This document shows positions 34,838 to 46,703 of a stretch of 64,000 bases of DNA, one piece after another. The translations under genes and the position numbers were made by a program. Source of the stretch: Piper betle. Taxonomy: Eukaryota > Streptophyta > Magnoliopsida > Piperales > Piperaceae. Location of the stretch: assembly GCA_033002965.1 (NCBI GenBank), contig JAURVB010012387.1, forward strand, positions 62,001-126,000, given 5' to 3'. Numbering within the stretch: the first letter of the stretch is position 1; every line of letters starts with the position of its first letter. A model generated the notes under the pieces. It had not been told where the DNA came from. It made no database searches and worked only from the letters and a program-made list of their open reading frames with translations.

Positions 34838-36480
34838 AAACAGAGGAGGTCGGGGAAAAACAAAGGGTTCGTTTCGTAATAAAAATTTGACTCACTCTCG
34901 ACTCGAGTTAATATTACAAAATATATCCAAAAAATATAAAAAAATACAATAAAATATTATAAAATAAAATAATTGAGTTTTAACTTGAATAACATACTCT
35001 AAACTTAATAACCCACACAAAACTAATAACGTCACTAGCTGGCAGAGGGCGGCCAACGACAAGGTCGCCAACGGTGTGGTGGCACGACAAAACGGAGGGG
35101 TATGGGGCGATCGGTCGGTTAGGGAAGAAAAAGAGGAGAAGGTCAGGGAAAAGAAATGGGTAGTTTCGTAATAAAAATTTGACTCTTTACTCGAGTCTAT
35201 ATTACGAAATACATCCTAAAAAATATTTTTAAAAAATAGTAAAATACCATAAAATAAAATAATTGAGTTCTAACTTGAATAACATACTCTAAACCTAATA
35301 ACCCACAAAAAACTAATTCATTTTGTAATATTAATTCAAAGTCGGGAGTGAGTTAAATGTTTATTACAAAATTTCCATTGCTCTTTCCTTCCCCCTCTGT
35401 TTTGCCGCTACCGCCCCCACCACTGGTGGCCTCGCCACTAGCGACCTTGCCGCCCGCCGCTCGCTGCCTTCCCGACTCTTCCCCAAGCCTGGACGGCGTA
35501 CACCCGGGGTCGCCGTGCAACACAGCCAAGCGGCCCCTCTGCAATATTACAAAATAAATTATATATATATATAATAATTTTGTAATAAAAACTTAACTCA
35601 TTCCCAACAAGAGTCAAGTTTTTATCAGGAAATTATTTTTATATTTTTTAAATTTATTTCATAATATTAACTCTAGTCGGAAGCAAGTCAATTTTTTATT
35701 ACAAAATTATGTTATATATTTTTTAAATTTTATTTTGTAATATTAACTCGAGTCGGGATGAGTCAAGCTTTTATTATGAAATAAAATTTTTAAAAAATAA
35801 ACTAATTCTTTCAATTAAAAAATAAATTTATTTCATAATATTGACTCGAGTCTGTAGCGAGTCAAGTTTTTATTACGAAATTACTTTATTTTTTAATTTA
35901 TTTTATAATATTGACTCGAGTTGAGAGTGAGTCAAGTTTTTATTATAAAATTATTTTATTTTATTCTTAAAATTTATTTCTTATTATTGACACAATTCGA
36001 GAGCAAGTTAAATTTTTATTACGAAATTATTTTATTTTATTTTTTAAATTTTATTTTGTAATATTAACTCAAGTGGAGAGCGAATCGGGGGAAAATGACT
36101 CAATTGCAATTTCGTAATAAAAAATTTACTCGCTCTCGATTAAAGTTAATATTACAAAATAAATCCCAAAAATATAAAAAATACAGTAAAATAACATAAC
36201 ATAAAATAATCTAGTTCTAATGGATTATTTTATTCTATGGTATTTTACTTTATTTTTTCATATTTTTTGTGATTTATTTCATAATATTGACACAAGTCAG
36301 GCTCGAGTCAAGTTTTTATTTTAAAACTATCCCTCTCAAAAAATATGAAAAAATAGCGTAAAATACCATAAAATAAAATAATTCATTAGAATTTGATTAT
36401 TTTATTTTTTAAAAATTTTTTAAAATTTTTTGGGATTTATTTCGTAATATTGACTCGAGTGAGAAAGTTAAATTTTTATT
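34838..36480. repeat. Array of a palindromic LTR module
   Basis: A unit of about 70-95 bp recurs. Its core is TTTCGTAATAAAAAnTTGACTC, a short centre, then GACTCGAGTnAATATTAC. The core reads almost the same on both strands and can fold into a hairpin. Two units point right (34855-34925, 35165-35215). About seven follow head to tail at 35315-36110, and two more lie at 36110-36480. Single units occur in other LTRs here (8290, 11340, 52120, 57840). The small GC-rich block at 35380-35540 belongs to an LTR. Confidence 0.75.
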
Positions 36481-37035
36481 ACCCCTGTGCATTTCCTCCT
36501 CCCTCCCTATTTCGCCGATGACTGTTTTTCCGTCCTTGTACCCCGACAACCTCGCCGCCCACCGCCTCTTCACCAGAATCCCTCCCCTGTTTTGCTTCCG
36601 TTGTTTCTCCCGGGACACTGCGCAGCACAGCCGGGGTCGAGGGTGAGTCCGAAACAGGGGAGTCTGGTGAAACAGGTGGACCAGCGATGCCGGCATTGTG
36701 CTCCGCGACTACCTCCTCACTAAACCCCTCGCTGACGCCTCCCACCTTCATCCCGCCGTCGCTGGTCACTGTGTCGCGGGAAGAACGACTCGCCTGTGTC
36801 GGGCGCGGCTTGGCCGGAGTAGAGCAAGGCAATGGCGTGGGGGGCGGGGGTGTGACGAGGGCTGGCCGTGACATGGCCGGGGGGAGGTGGTGGGCTGGAC
36901 GAGGGCTGGTCAGACGAGGGCTGGCCGAACGAGGGCGGCCGGACGGTGGGTGGGTGGTGGGGGGGGGGTTGGAGTTATTTTCTAGCCATTGGATGGTGAT
37001 CCAATGGCTAGGATCAAACTGCAGTACAGAAGCTA
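36481..37035. repeat. GC-rich LTR fragment
   Basis: C/G-rich, with overlapping long frames on both strands (36409-37072) that are mirror shadows and low in complexity. Similar GC-rich blocks stand at 51840-52060 in B1 and 11560-11800 in G, next to the same palindromic module, so it is LTR, not coding. Confidence 0.6.
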
Positions 37036-37039
37036 TAAT

Positions 37040-38150
37040 AGACCAAAATGTGACCATCCATACATAAATCAAATACCAAAGCCAATTCTAAATATCCTCG
37101 CCCAAAAATAAACTAAAATAAAGAATGAAAATAAATCACACAACACTAAAAGATCAAAGCACAACAATATTCAACCCAAGCGTGTTTGGGAAGTCGTCAT
37201 CATTTCCGAATGCCCGCTTGCCACCCCAAAGGATCCATACCTATGTATATATAAGAAAACCATCAGCAACGAATGTCATTGGCCCCAAAATAATTATATA
37301 CAATATTGGCAAATGAGTTCATAAGCTCATGAAAAGGTAAATATAACAATACTCCAACTAATAACACTCCCAACAAGGAACTTACACAAGCATGCAAATG
37401 CATTGTCTCTCCTTATGACGGAGTTTGACATATATGCCATAGTGGGTGTCTTCCCCTTAGAGAGTTTAACATATTCCCTAGTTGGTGTCTCTCCCCTTAC
37501 GGAGCATGATTTTTTCCCAGGTGGGTGTCTCTCCTCTTACGAAGTCTTGCATATTCCTTAGCATGTGTTTCTTCCCTTATGAAGTCCGACGTACTCCCTA
37601 ATTCCTTCACAGGAGCCAAATAATAATAACCACAGGCTCCTCAACAAGTAGTCAAATAACAACCATGTAAATCTCCATCCTTCATATCACACAAAATTTG
37701 CAAATATACATATAAAATAAGCTTGGATAAGGAATATTATAATTAATAGGCCAAAGGGCTACTTGCAGCAAATCTTTGTTTGAAAACAACTCAAGGGCTC
37801 TCATCTTTGAAGAATATTAATCATGGAAATCAAGAGCTGCCTGAATTATGTGGATTATGATAAAGTCACTGCTTAATTCATCCTATGATATCAAATTTAA
37901 TTTGATAGAGCAGAGTGATAAAACAAGGCAAACTCTAAAATATGTGTGATCCAAGTTGCAAACTTTACTCTAGCAGCAAGTGCAAACTCCGAAACCTGAA
38001 ACAATAAAAAACCATCTCAATTAGCAGGCAAATCAAGACATAGAAACAAAGGTAAATGATTACCAATAAATAACTAAAGAACAAGCACCAATAATGTCAA
38101 TCAAGTGCCCAAACATGAGAAAAATATCACATAAATATGTGTGGCATGGT
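37040..38150 (-). repeat. LTR fragment D, minus orientation
   Basis: The block CATACCTATGTATATATAAG at 37228-37247 followed by AACGAATGTCATTGGCCCC matches blocks near 15535, 48690, 52995 and 53710 in families A and B. On the minus strand it holds a TATATATA promoter-like core. Confidence 0.5.
37400..37610. repeat. 40-bp minisatellite, 5 units
   Basis: Five units of about 40-43 bp begin GTCTCTCC(C/T)CTTA and run through GAGTTT(G/A)ACATATTCCCTAG to TGGGT. They differ from each other by several bases and small indels. No reading frame. Confidence 0.85.
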
Positions 38151-38520
38151 ATGTTGGGTTAGTCAGGTTTGACCCTTCTTGCCATGATTTATGTATGGCA
38201 TGGTATGTCGTTTGCCATCCTTAGCCTCCGACAACATCGGTACCGTGTTGAGCGCTTCGTGCTCGGCCACTTTAATTTTGGTTTGGTCAAGTCTATTCTA
38301 GTTAGAGGTTAGGACCGAGTCCCTCTCATGTCTAGAGTGTGTTTGTTACTTGTTCGGAACCCTCTTGGTTGATCCTAGCTCCTCTAGGATCCACAGAATG
38401 GTTACCAAGTCTTCCTATCTGCCCTAAGGTGAAAATCCAAGGTGCACGATGTCTGTTTCTGGTGCAAAGGCATTGTTGGCTTCTATTTTGGCCAATAAAT
38501 AGAATCTGAGTTCCACCATT
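38151..38520. repeat. Dispersed repeat J, copy 1
   Basis: It shares ordered words with 48380-48680, including TGTCTAGAGTGTGT / GAGTCTAGTGTGCAT, GATCCTAGC, and CCAAGGTGCA / CCTAGGTGCATAA. Probably LTR or leader sequence of an unplaced element. Confidence 0.5.
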
Positions 38521-41500
38521 TCTAACACTTTTGTTCCTTTGCTTCCTTCATCTCCGTCTTGCTTCCCCTACCTTCCAAGGCTCATGCAGCCTTTCCTAGG
38601 CTCCTCCTAGCGCAGCCTAGCCACCTAGGGTCGGAGGTCTTGCGAAGCCCCAAGAAACCTACTCTTAGTCCCCTTGGAGGTAAAGTCCTGACCATCGTGC
38701 CTCCTTGTGATTTGTTGACATTGATTGCATGTCGGTGGCTTGTTTTTTATTTTTATGATATTTTTTACAAATAGATATAGTTTCTAGGTGTCTATATAAA
38801 TTTGTTTACTCACATTTGAGGATGTATAAAAATACATATGTATTTCTATGTTTACTACTATCATGATCTTACACTGTTTCACCATAAAAATTATAACATG
38901 CTGCATAGATGTCCTATTTGCATGATTTAGGTCTTATTACAGTCAGAATACATAGATCTACATATTTTCAGTTGTGCACTTCTTCTGTTATGGTGTCTAA
39001 AGGCATGAAAGGAGCCAAACTTGGCAAAAGTTGATAGCTTTCATGGTTCCAATGACCATGCCGCCACTTTCCCCAATTTTTACTCCATGATGTAGCAAGC
39101 TTTTTGAGTCATCCCTACTCTTGTTGTTTTCTATAGACATTAAATATCTCCTTGAAAAACACTAATCCTAATCTAACCACCTAAAGTATATGAACAAAAC
39201 CCCTAACTAGGTGTTGTGCATGTTGCTCTGTGTGACTGTGCTGCTATGTTCTAAGATTGGGTCCCTTCGGGAGCATCCTTAAATACATTAATAAAATCTA
39301 TAATATTTATGTAATGACTCCCAAAATTTATAAAATAAATGTGTCAATTTTGGGGGTTCAATAAAAATCATTTAGATTGTTTTCTTGGTTGGTGATCCAT
39401 ATTGTGCAGGAATGATGGGTGAAACCCTAGTTCATTGGGTCCGAATGTAAAATCTGAAAATATAGGCAAATGATGATGGATTTGGATGAAATTTATCCCA
39501 CACATTAGGATTTGCCCTAGTAGCATAATATCAAATTTTAGAGTAATTGGCCTAATAGATTAAGAGTTAGGAATTTCCCAAGCCCAATAGGTCCACCCAA
39601 GCTCTAGAAAAAGCCTACCGATACCTTCCACTCCCTAGCTCACAGAATCATAAATCCTTAAGTTTTTGACCTGAAATTTCTCTGAGCTCAAGCCCATAGT
39701 GTTGTATAACTACCCCCATTGATCTAGGCCCATTTGTAATTTGAAAGACTAGGAACATCCTTTAAGCAAATCAGTGCGTGGCTTAGGAACACTGTTCCTA
39801 GCACCATAAGTCAGCCTCACTGGGCCTCGTTCACCATGATCGTAAATATTCTCCATAAGCCTTAGAGTGTCAGGACCCATTGGTAAAAATTTTAGGCCAT
39901 TTTGATATTGTTTGGCCTATCAAAAAAATTGTCTAGTAAACCCATTTGATAAAATCCTAGTATTGGACAAGACCGACTTTATAAACATGAAACCCTGAAC
40001 AGGATTAAGCCACTTAATATGGTTTAACACTTAATTTAAACACCTAATTAAGATAATTAAGTGTCTTCTTTGAGTGTGCATGTGTGGAGGCTTTGTCTTG
40101 ATATGTGTTTTGATGTATTCGTATCCTTATTCAATTCCATCTTTGCGCTAGGTTTCGTGGATTGAGCTCACCGATGTAGAATATAAAGCTCCACTCATCT
40201 AGATCCATAGGACACATTTGCTTCTCCTCTGCTTGACTCCTTGAGTGATGAGTTTTAGCCATGTTTTAGCTCTTTTGGAAGTCTTCCCATTTGCCAGTAT
40301 TGTATTTATTGGTAGTCATTTTAGCACCGATACTAACATATTTTTTGTATCATATAAGGTGAGGTTCCCTAACATTGGTCGGCTTAGGCGCATGGATCTG
40401 GTGGCTCAATGGTGGCGGCAGGGGCTCCTGTGATGTGTTTATCTTTATGTATTTGGGACTTATGATGAATGACTCTATGACGGGCATGTGGCTATATTCA
40501 TGTGAACCATTTATGATTTTGGGAGTATTATGCCATGATGTTTGTGCATGCATGTTTACTTTGTTATAGTCTTATTTTATTATCATGGACCAATTAAACT
40601 TCGGGACAGGGCTAACTATCGCCTGCATGTTATATAAGCCCCAGAGTCCTAGATCATGACGAAGAGGAAATTCAGGTACACTAAACGTATTTGGTTGTAG
40701 GTGTGTGTGAGTGTAAGAGTAATGTGAGTAGGAGGAGCAAATAGATCATACTGCTTGAATTATGGTATGAAGCCTTAGGATCAGATGATGTTGTGTTATT
40801 TATTTAATGCTCTTGCAGGTATGTGGAATAGGAACTACAACCCAATGTTTAAATACTGCGCACTCATCTGCATATAAGTAATTAAGTCACCTAATTCAAT
40901 CACTTGAACTAAGTAGTAAGAAATGGATCATGTCATTGCATGTAACCTCAAAACTCTAACAAACACCTCTTCTATATTTAGGAGTGATCATTTGTACCTG
41001 TATAGCCACCACTCATAGTCACAGGGGAAGTTCTACCTCTGTTGTAACTAAGTGTGATCATATAAAATTCTTAAGTCGAAGATCCATCCTATGTAGCATA
41101 AACTATGCATGTATTCTATGTAAGCCCAATATGGTGTTCATCTTATGCCTCTTGGAGGGTTGAGATTTGCTTCTGTGAAGCATGTACACGATAGTTCAAC
41201 GAGTAGCTTCCAACTTATAATATCACGATTCGGTCCTCCCTTCAAACTAAATTGTCGTTTTACAATGTGCATGCCTATAAAATAACTAAAAATAACATGA
41301 GTCAATAATAATAAAACATACAAAAGTCTCATAATAAACCATATGTCAAATCAGAAAATATAATGACCACCTATTAAAATAATAAATAATCAACTTGTGT
41401 CTCAAAATGAGAGTCAAAACACATAAATAAATAATGTTAAAAAATATAAAAAAATCCAAAAACACAACAATGCTATGACATGATACTATCCACTAAAAGA

Positions 41501-41892
41501 AACCTAAGGAATCACAAATCATATGAAACAAATTAAAATGAACAAGAATGAAGTGAAACAAAGTAATTGGCAACAATACCTATACTAGAATTTTTGAAAA
41601 GGAACCAAACTAGAGATTTTTTAATATTTTATTGATTAGAAGTAGAAATATTATAAATGACAAAATACAGACAAAAAAATGAAAAATTATTGAACATGAG
41701 TCGTAACAGTGAAGTATAATAGGGAAAAGATATACATGCATGTGCTGGTGATTGCCCTCCTCCCAATCTGCGACAGTAAGTAGGTTCAACATGTTTTAGG
41801 GTGGAGATCATGGTGGAGGTGCTAGTTAATGATGATGCACAACAATTAGCCAAAAAGCTCTAGAAAGGTGGTAGCTAAACAGATTATTATTG
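38521..41892. other. Gene-free repeat-like region
   Basis: No frame here shows a known motif. Patches such as AACCCTAGTTCATTGGGTCC (near 39423) and the leader-like stretch at 40600-40720 look like LTR or leader sequence, but I could not find ends or a second copy. Confidence 0.4.
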
Positions 41893-42345
41893 TTAGGACT
41901 TTTCGGCATTCCTAAAGGTGTCTATTTGGAAACGGGCTAACTAAGATAACTAAATAAACAAGGTAGATCCTCACAATTGTTAAACCCTTATAAGATCACA
42001 AAATTTGACAAATAGTGGAAACGATTTTGCACAAGGAAGACTAAACCAATAAGTAGAAATAAGAGCTATTAAAAGAAAATTGAAATCTAAATAAGTATGG
42101 TGTGAGAGGTAATAAACACAAGTTCATACTCATCAGGTACTTACTTTGGCGAAGCAATCAAATTATATAAATCTCTAAGTGCTCTAAGTGGCCTTGACGT
42201 TGTTCTCTTCGTTGTTTAAAGTAATCAAGGCAAAGACAAGAGAACTAAATGAAGTGTTTAACAAAGTGAATCAAAATGAAAAGAAGCACACAAAGAAAGA
42301 AGGGAAGAGAGAAGGCACAAGAGATTTTTCAAGAGATTCGAAACT
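41893..42345. repeat. Fragment E, related to repeat F
   Basis: Matches 30560-30900 in order (TGGTGTnTGAnA, CTTGGCGAAnCAATCAA, CTCTAAGTGGC, AAGAGATTCGAAACTC). The Athila-type coding remains begin right after it, so this is a junction between two repeats. Confidence 0.55.
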
Positions 42346-42361
42346 CCTACTCATTTTTCTA

Positions 42362-42741
42362 GCAATTACAATAGGAATCAAAATAACCCTTACTCCAACA
42401 TCTATAATCCAGATAGGAGAAATCATTCAAATTTTGGATGGGGAACAAATCAAGTTGGTGATAAGAAACTGCATGCTCAAGCGCAGGAGCTACCAGGATT
42501 TCAAGACCACACACAGGATAGGATGCAACCACCTATTGAAAAAAAAATGTCAATGGAAGAAATATTCATGCATTTTATGGAGATTCAGCAACAACAAATG
42601 CAGACAAAAGAAGTTTCCATTAGAAACTTTGAGAACCATTTGGGACAATTAGTAAGTGCTCTAAACAATAGATCACCCAGAAGACTCCCAAGTGACACAA
42701 AAGTGGCAAGAATGGATGAAGGTAAAGAGTGCAAGCAATAG
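42362..42741 (+). pseudogene. Gag C-terminal part, Athila type
   Basis: One frame stays open from about 42362 to the stop at 42739-42741. It contains NPYSNIYNP, FGWGTNQ, an IEKKMSMEE block and IRNFENHLGQLVSAL, all typical of Athila gag ends. It continues after a frameshift into AIELRSRKELP (from 42730), the gag-pol link. The N-terminal two thirds are absent. Confidence 0.8.
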
Positions 42742-43900
42742 AGTTGAGAAGCAGAAAGGAATTGCCTATCCCCTACAAGCACCAAAAGCAAGTAAGTGAT
42801 AAAAATGAATGCCCAGACATGGAAGAAGATAATGATGATGGATGGGTGGAAGTACATAAATCAGTTCTTCAGCCTAAACAAGCAAAGTATGTGCAAAACT
42901 TCCTTATCCACAGAGGCAACAAAAGCACAAGATGAATCAAAAGTTCCAAGAATTCCTGATCATTTTCAGGAAGGAGACCATAAACATTCCTTTTGCCGAG
43001 GCATTAGAGCAAATGTCTAACTATGCAAGATTCATGAAATATATCTTGTCTAAGAAGAAGCGGCTAGAGGAGTTTGAAATAGTGATACTCCATGAAGAGT
43101 GTAGTGTAATGTTACAGAATAAACTATCCCCATAATTGAAGGATACAAGGAGGCTCATTATTTCTTGTTCCATTGGATTAAACTTTTCATGTAAAGCCCT
43201 TTATGATCTGGGTGCTAGCAACAACTTGATGTCATTGTCCATCTACAAAAAATTGGGATTAGGAGAGGTAAAGCCTACGACAATAAAATTATAGTTGGCA
43301 GAAAGTTCTTACATCCTTCGAAAAGGAGAAATTGAGAACATACTGGTAAAGGTAGATAAATTCATCTTCCCAACTAACTTTGTTATATTGGATATGGAAG
43401 AAGACAAGGATGTCCCAATCATCATGGGCGGCCATTTCTTGCAACAGGAAGAACCTTGATTAATGTGGCCATAGGAACACTGACCATGAGAATGAATGAT
43501 GAACAAGTAATGTTTAACATCTTCAAAGTCGTGAAATACTCCAGAGACTACTTATGATTGTTTTGCAGTTAATGTTATCAAATAAGCAATCACAGAAGTC
43601 CCAGAAAGAAGCCAATTCTCTGACCCTCTTGAACACATATTGACTTCTAAGGAATTAGAAGAGGAAGAAGCTGAAGATCTAGCTGAGTTGATGGTTTGGC
43701 TAGATAACCAGCCAAGTAGTAATAGCACAAGGTACAAGCAACCGGAGCCCTTGCTTACAATAGAACCGAAGTTGAACATTCCATCACTAATTAGTCCTCT
43801 AGAGCTAGACTTGAAGCCTTTGCCAAGGCATTTTAAGTATGCATTCTTTGCACAACTCACTGCTTTACCAGTGATTATATCACTCACATCTTTGTAGTAA
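42729..43900 (+). pseudogene. Protease region and linker of Athila-type pol
   Basis: Frame changes at about 42730 and 42930. The frame from 42932 carries INIPFAEALEQM and KRLEEFEIV. After a stop at 43133-43135 it continues with the aspartic protease motif DLGASNNLMSLS (near 43211), VKVDKFIFP and a VPIIMGG block (where family members have an IILGRPF type). More stops follow near 43459 and 43590. The last part, 43640-43897, ends in LKPLPRHFKYAFF, the linker before RT. The catalytic Asp of the protease is present. Confidence 0.8.
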
Positions 43901-44066
43901 GAAAAGTTATTGGGAGACCTAAGGGACCATCAATCTGTCCATTGGATGGACAATTGTTGACATTCATGGTAAAAACCCAAATATCTACATGCATAAGATA
44001 TTACTTGAAGAAGGAAGCAAGATAACCGTTGAACAATAGAGATGCCTAAATCGTATAACAAAGGAG

Positions 44067-44705
44067 GTGGTGAAGAAGGAAATATTCAAGTGGTTAGATG
44101 CTAGAATCATCTATTCGATTGCCAATAGCTCATGGGTTAGCTCTATCCATTGTGTTCCAAAGAAAGGAGGAATAATTGTTGTGCCCAATCAGAAGAGTAA
44201 GGTAATTCTTTCCAAAACAATCATCAGATGGAGAGTGTGTATGGACTTCAGGAAGCTGAACAAGGCTATAGGAAATGACCACTTTACTTTACCATTCATT
44301 GACCAAATGCTTGATAAGCTAGCTAGACAAGAATACTATTGTTTCATAAATGGCTATTTTGAATACAATCAAATTATAATTTATCCAGAAGATCAAGAAA
44401 AGACCACATTCACATGTCCATATGGAAGATTATTCTTTAGAAGGATGCCCTTTGGATTGTGCAATGCCTTGGTAACATTTCAAAGATACATGATGTTCAT
44501 CATTTTAGACATGTTGGAAGATGAGATGGAAATCTTTATGGAAAATTTTTCGGTATTTGAAATTACCTTTGACCAGTGCCTTGGGACTCTAGGCAAAGTT
44601 TTGAAGAGATATGAAAGTAGCAACCTAGTTTTGAAATGAGAGAAATGTCACTTCATGGTAACTAAAGGAATTGTGATAGGATATAGAGTCTCAGACAAGG
44701 GTTCC
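44067..44705 (+). pseudogene. Reverse transcriptase domain, catalytic pair lost
   Basis: Open from 44067 to a stop at 44637-44639. Motifs in order: KWLDARIIY, WRVCMDFRKLN, FTLPFIDQMLDKLA, EDQEKTTFTCPYG, RRMPFGLCNA. Where active members have the metal-binding FMDD, this copy has FMEN, so both aspartates of the pair are changed. The text runs on in frame after the stop (EKCHF at about 44640). Inactive on three counts: stop, lost active site, truncated polyprotein. Confidence 0.88.
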
Positions 44706-44710
44706 TAGAG

Positions 44711-45397
44711 GTGGACCAAGCAAAGGTGGAAGTAATTGATAAGTTACCATCATCAAACAATGTCAACATAGTAAGAAGCTTCTTAGGTCATGCCGGATTT
44801 TACAAAAGGTTTATAAAGAACTTTTCAAAAATTTCAAAATCACATTGCAATTTATTGGAAAAAGATGCATCTTTTAATTTTGATAAAGCCTGCCTAGAAG
44901 CATTGAACATATTAAAGGAGAAGTTAATTTTAGCTCCCATCATTGCCTCACTAGATTGGTCATTACCATTCAAGTTAATGTGTGATGCCAGTGATTATGC
45001 CATTGGTGCAGTTTTAGGCCAACGCTTCAACAAGGTCTTCCATACCATCTACTATGTAAATAAGACATTGAAGAAGAGTCAAATGAATTACACTACTGCA
45101 GAGAAGGAATTTTTGGATGTAGTGTATGTTGTGAATAAATTCAGGTCATACTTGATGTGTACCCAAGTGATAGTTTATTTTGATCACTCAACCTTGAAGT
45201 ACCTACTACGAAAGAAGGAAGCCAAGCCATTGCTCATCAGATGGTTGTTACCACAACAGGAATTTGATCTACAAATAAGAGACAAGAAAGGTTCTATGAA
45301 TGTAGTAGCCAACCATTTCTCCAAACTAGTAAGAAAAGAAGGCGAAACCAACACATTACAAATTCAAGAAAGATTTCTGGATGAACAACTTTTCTAG
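44711..45397 (+). pseudogene. RNase H domain, Athila-type pol
   Basis: 228 open codons with FLGHAGFYKRFIKNFSKI (end of RT), FKLMCDASDYAIGAVLGQ (first catalytic Asp), TTAEKEFL (Glu) and VYFDHSTLKYLL (Asp). Close to the end the usual ADHLSRL appears as ANHFSKL, so the last acidic residue is lost. A stop follows QERFLDEQLF. Confidence 0.88.
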
Positions 45398-45457
45398 GTA
45401 AGGACATCTAATTTATCATGGTGTGTAGATATTGTCAATTTTGTTGCTCCTCAAATT

Positions 45458-46250
45458 ATGCCTAAGGATATTGCATACCAAGAGAAAATGAAATTTCAAA
45501 ATGAAGTAAAGCATTACTACTCGGATAAACCATATTTGTTCAAGTCATGCAATGACCAAGTAATAAGGAGATGTGTCAATGAAGATGAGATGCCTAACAA
45601 TCTTTACCACTGGCATTTATTATATTATGGAGGCCACTTTCGAAGCGAGTGAATGACTATGAAAGTGTTCCAGTCAAGTTTCTATTGGCCCACTTTGTTT
45701 AAAGATGCTGACCTTTTATGAAGCATTACAACAAATGCCAAATAAGTGGAAATACATCAAGGAAGCAATAGATGCCCTTGGATGGAATCCTTGAAGTTGT
45801 GCACTTTGATGTATGGGGAATAGATTTCATGGGATCCTTTGTGCCATCCAACAACAACCTCTATGTACTGGTAGCAGTTGGTTATGTTTCAAAATGGGTG
45901 GATGCTCAAGTATTCCCAACTAATGATGCCAAGGTAGTGATAAAATTCTTGAAGAAAAAAATCTTCACAAGATTTGGCACCGTAAGAGCTACCATCATTG
46001 ACGAAGAGTCATACTTTTGCAACAAGGTTTTTGAAACTTTATTGGCCAAATATAGAGTTAAGCACAAGGTTACAACAACTTATTATCCACAAACAAGCGA
46101 ACAAGCCGAAATCTCAAATCAAGAAATTAAGAGGATTGTGGAAATTTTTGTGAGGCCATTAAGGATAAATTGATCAATCAAATTAGATGATGCACTATGA
46201 GCTTACATAATAGCTTTCAAGATACCAAACGGAATGTCCCCTTACTAAAT
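45458..46250 (+). pseudogene. Integrase domain, Athila-type pol
   Basis: 45458-45652 holds the N-terminal part, with H-x-H and GGHF of the zinc-binding region, ending at a stop. A broken stretch carries FYWPTLFKDA. 45772-46173 is the core: FDVWGIDFMG (Asp), RATIIDEESYF (Asp) and YYPQTSEQAEISNQEIKRI (Glu), so the catalytic triad is kept although DG(G/T) next to the second Asp has changed. After the stop at 46171-46173 remains of the end (MSPY-like and HKAYWAI-like words) run to about 46320 in several frames. Confidence 0.85.
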
Positions 46251-46703
46251 AGTATTTGGAAAAGCATGCAATTTATTTTTTTGAGCTAGAGCATAAGGCA
46301 TATTGGGCAATTCAAAAGTTGAATTTTGATGCCAATGCATGTGGAGAGAAAAGGAACTCAATTCCTACGAGAATGTCAAACTTTACGAGGAGAAAATCAA
46401 GCTATAACATGACCAGCTCATATTAGCTAAGCACTTTGAGCCAGGACATCAAGTATTGCTAACAATGTCAGGTTAAAACTTTTTAGGAAAGCTCAAATTC
46501 CAATGGATAGAACCCTACATTGCAATGTTTGTAATCCCACATGCTGCAGTAGAGCTTATAAGTGAGAAAAATGTAAACCAAAGTCTACAAGGTCAATAGA
46601 GATAGGTTGAAGCACTATCAAGGAGGAGAAGTGATTCAATTCACTTCACTCGACAGACCAACCTTAGATTGATCAAGGGTAAAGTCAAGCTATGGACAAA
46701 AAA

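Noticed and set aside
36409..37072. Long open frames on both strands (up to 197 codons)
   Set aside because: GC-rich LTR sequence gives mirror frames. The translation is low-complexity Pro/Ser/Gly text and similar blocks occur in other LTRs here.
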